NCBI GenBank assembly: GCA_905202055.1
Contig: CAJKQK010000001.1
Span: 1-64,000, forward strand
DNA length: 64,000 bases
Direction: 5' to 3'
Source: an uncultured Oxalobacter sp.
GTDB lineage: Bacteria; Pseudomonadota; Gammaproteobacteria; Burkholderiales; Burkholderiaceae_D
Shown here in pieces: positions 63,198 to 64,000 of the stretch; position 1 is the stretch's first letter, and each line of letters starts with the position of its first letter. The notes under the pieces were generated by a model, which did not search any database, was not told the DNA's origin, and was given only the letters and a program-made list of their open reading frames with translations. A program made the position numbers and the translations under genes.

Positions 63198-64000
63198 CTG
63201 AAATATTCCTCCAGCTGGTTGGCGAGGTCCGTTTTGGCACTGTCATCCAGAGGGAACAGCAATATGGATTCCCCGTTCCGGACGTGTCGGACAGTGGTGA
63301 TGGCTCGGGTGATATGGGCGGCGATTTCACGGGGCCAGTTCATTTCACGGCCTGCCTTGTCTTTTTGGTAGTCCGTTTTTCTCAGGCGCGGATCGAGCAG
63401 GCCGCGGATGGCTCCCGATACTTTGCGTGAGACGAGTTCGTATTCTTTTTCGGCGCCGCTTTCAAGAGGATGTTCCTGCGGCAAGTCTTCACGATGCCTG
63501 TACAGGATGGAAAACGCTTTTTGAGCCTGTGCTTCGACAAGTGCACCCAGACCGTGAAACTGCCGCGTTTCACCCTCACGGATCTTCATGGTGGTATACA
63601 TGGTGTCTTTTGCCTTGTCGGTCAGTTCATCCCGGTAGATGCTGTAAACGATCAGTGCGTCCCAGTAGGGGCCATACCGGTTGAAGTCCAGTGTCAGGCC
63701 CTTGTGATAAAGGGAAAAGGCGTGTCTCAGGCTGGTATTCTGTTCCGGTGCGGATACCAGAATCGGTTGCTGCATGTTCCGTGTCAGACGGCCCACATTT
63801 TGCGGATTGGCGCCACCGATACCCATCCTTGCCTGTCTGATGAAGGAAAGCGGGGACGTTTCCTTTTTGTTTTTCAGGGCGTCGGATGCGTCTTTATTGT
63901 GTTTGGGGACAAGGCCTGTTTCATTGTTGAACAGGATGTGGCAGACACTTCCGGACGTAACCGGTGTGACGGCCACGTATCCGCCGGGTGCGTTTTCTTT
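63194..64000 (-). CDS. csy1: Cascade large subunit Csy1 (Cas8f), partial
   Basis: The C-terminal 268 residues are inside the window; the frame remains open through 64000 (…GGYVAVTPVTSG upstream of an internal GTG at 63976). Family members are about 430 residues, so roughly 160 are missing to the right. Csy1 contacts the PAM-proximal duplex. The region SFIRQARMGIGGANPQNVGRL is the Csy1 hallmark. The rest of the operon, probably cas2-3, should follow outside. Confidence 0.92.
   Translation of the reverse strand, partial: KENAPGGYVAVTPVTSGSVCHILFNNETGLVPKHNKDASDALKNKKETSPLSFIRQARMGIGGANPQNVGRLTRNMQQPILVSAPEQNTSLRHAFSLYHKGLTLDFNRYGPYWDALIVYSIYRDELTDKAKDTMYTTMKIREGETRQFHGLGALVEAQAQKAFSILYRHREDLPQEHPLESGAEKEYELVSRKVSGAIRGLLDPRLRKTDYQKDKAGREMNWPREIAAHITRAITTVRHVRNGESILLFPLDDSAKTDLANQLEEYFR

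Overview
The window looks like a chromosome segment of a betaproteobacterium of the Burkholderiales, most likely Oxalobacteraceae and plausibly Oxalobacter. This is inferred from five Porin_4-type porins of the class typical of that order, the torF-glnK-amtB nitrogen cassette, and moderate base composition. No rRNA or other taxonomic marker is present, so the assignment is an inference.

Layout. 1-2.0 kb: cold-shock protein, a small CxxC protein, and an orphan phage tail-fibre module whose fibre gene is frameshifted. 2.4-5.5 kb: a decayed defence and adhesin patch holding a 3' remnant of a type I restriction hsdR gene, an unidentified fragment abutting it on the other strand, an intact HARE-HTH/PD-(D/E)XK protein (HrgA-like), and a truncated autotransporter. 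5.5-10.7 kb: thiamine pyrophosphokinase with a PnuC-type transporter, then photolyase and an SOS-controlled umuDC pair. 10.8-18.7 kb: a leader peptide ending in clustered cysteine codons, followed by eight tightly coupled genes (organosulfur-type ABC transporter, enoyl/quinone reductase, thioesterase, VOC protein, acyl-CoA ligase, M20 dipeptidase). 18.8-26.7 kb: porin, several unrecognised proteins, a tiny LexA-box-controlled membrane peptide, PepD, a mechanosensitive channel and a MazG-like pyrophosphohydrolase. 27.2-33.0 kb: a small winged-helix protein divergent from a giant glycine-rich autotransporter. 33.3-41.8 kb: META lipoprotein, two nitroreductase-fold proteins, phosphoethanolamine transferase, a second tail-fibre module, a Sel1-repeat protein and tRNA-Lys. 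42.0-46.1 kb: a sigma-54/NtrC-type nitrogen operon and an aquaporin gene with an in-frame stop. 46.6-50 kb: small membrane protein, acetyltransferase and a large PLP decarboxylase. 50.5-58.3 kb: four porin-family genes in tandem, a flavin-binding-fold protein and two paralogous aromatic-acid-exporter-type membrane proteins. 58.5-64 kb: a type I-F CRISPR array with cas1, cas6f, csy3, csy2 and the 3' part of csy1, which runs off the window.

How the genes work together. Three control circuits can be read from the DNA: an SOS regulon (a near-consensus LexA box on umuDC and tandem boxes on a small membrane peptide), a nitrogen-limitation operon, and a probable cysteine-sensing attenuator over a sulfur-scavenging operon. 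The transporter proteins of that last operon contain no cysteine. Envelope functions (porins, autotransporters, EptA-type lipid A modification, exporters) dominate the rest.

The best candidates for something undescribed are the polycysteine leader with its operon, the SOS-controlled 32-residue membrane peptide, the UmuD with arginine at the catalytic lysine position, the two mutually exclusive hairpins upstream of a porin, and the architecture of the glycine-rich autotransporter. No function was confirmed by database search.
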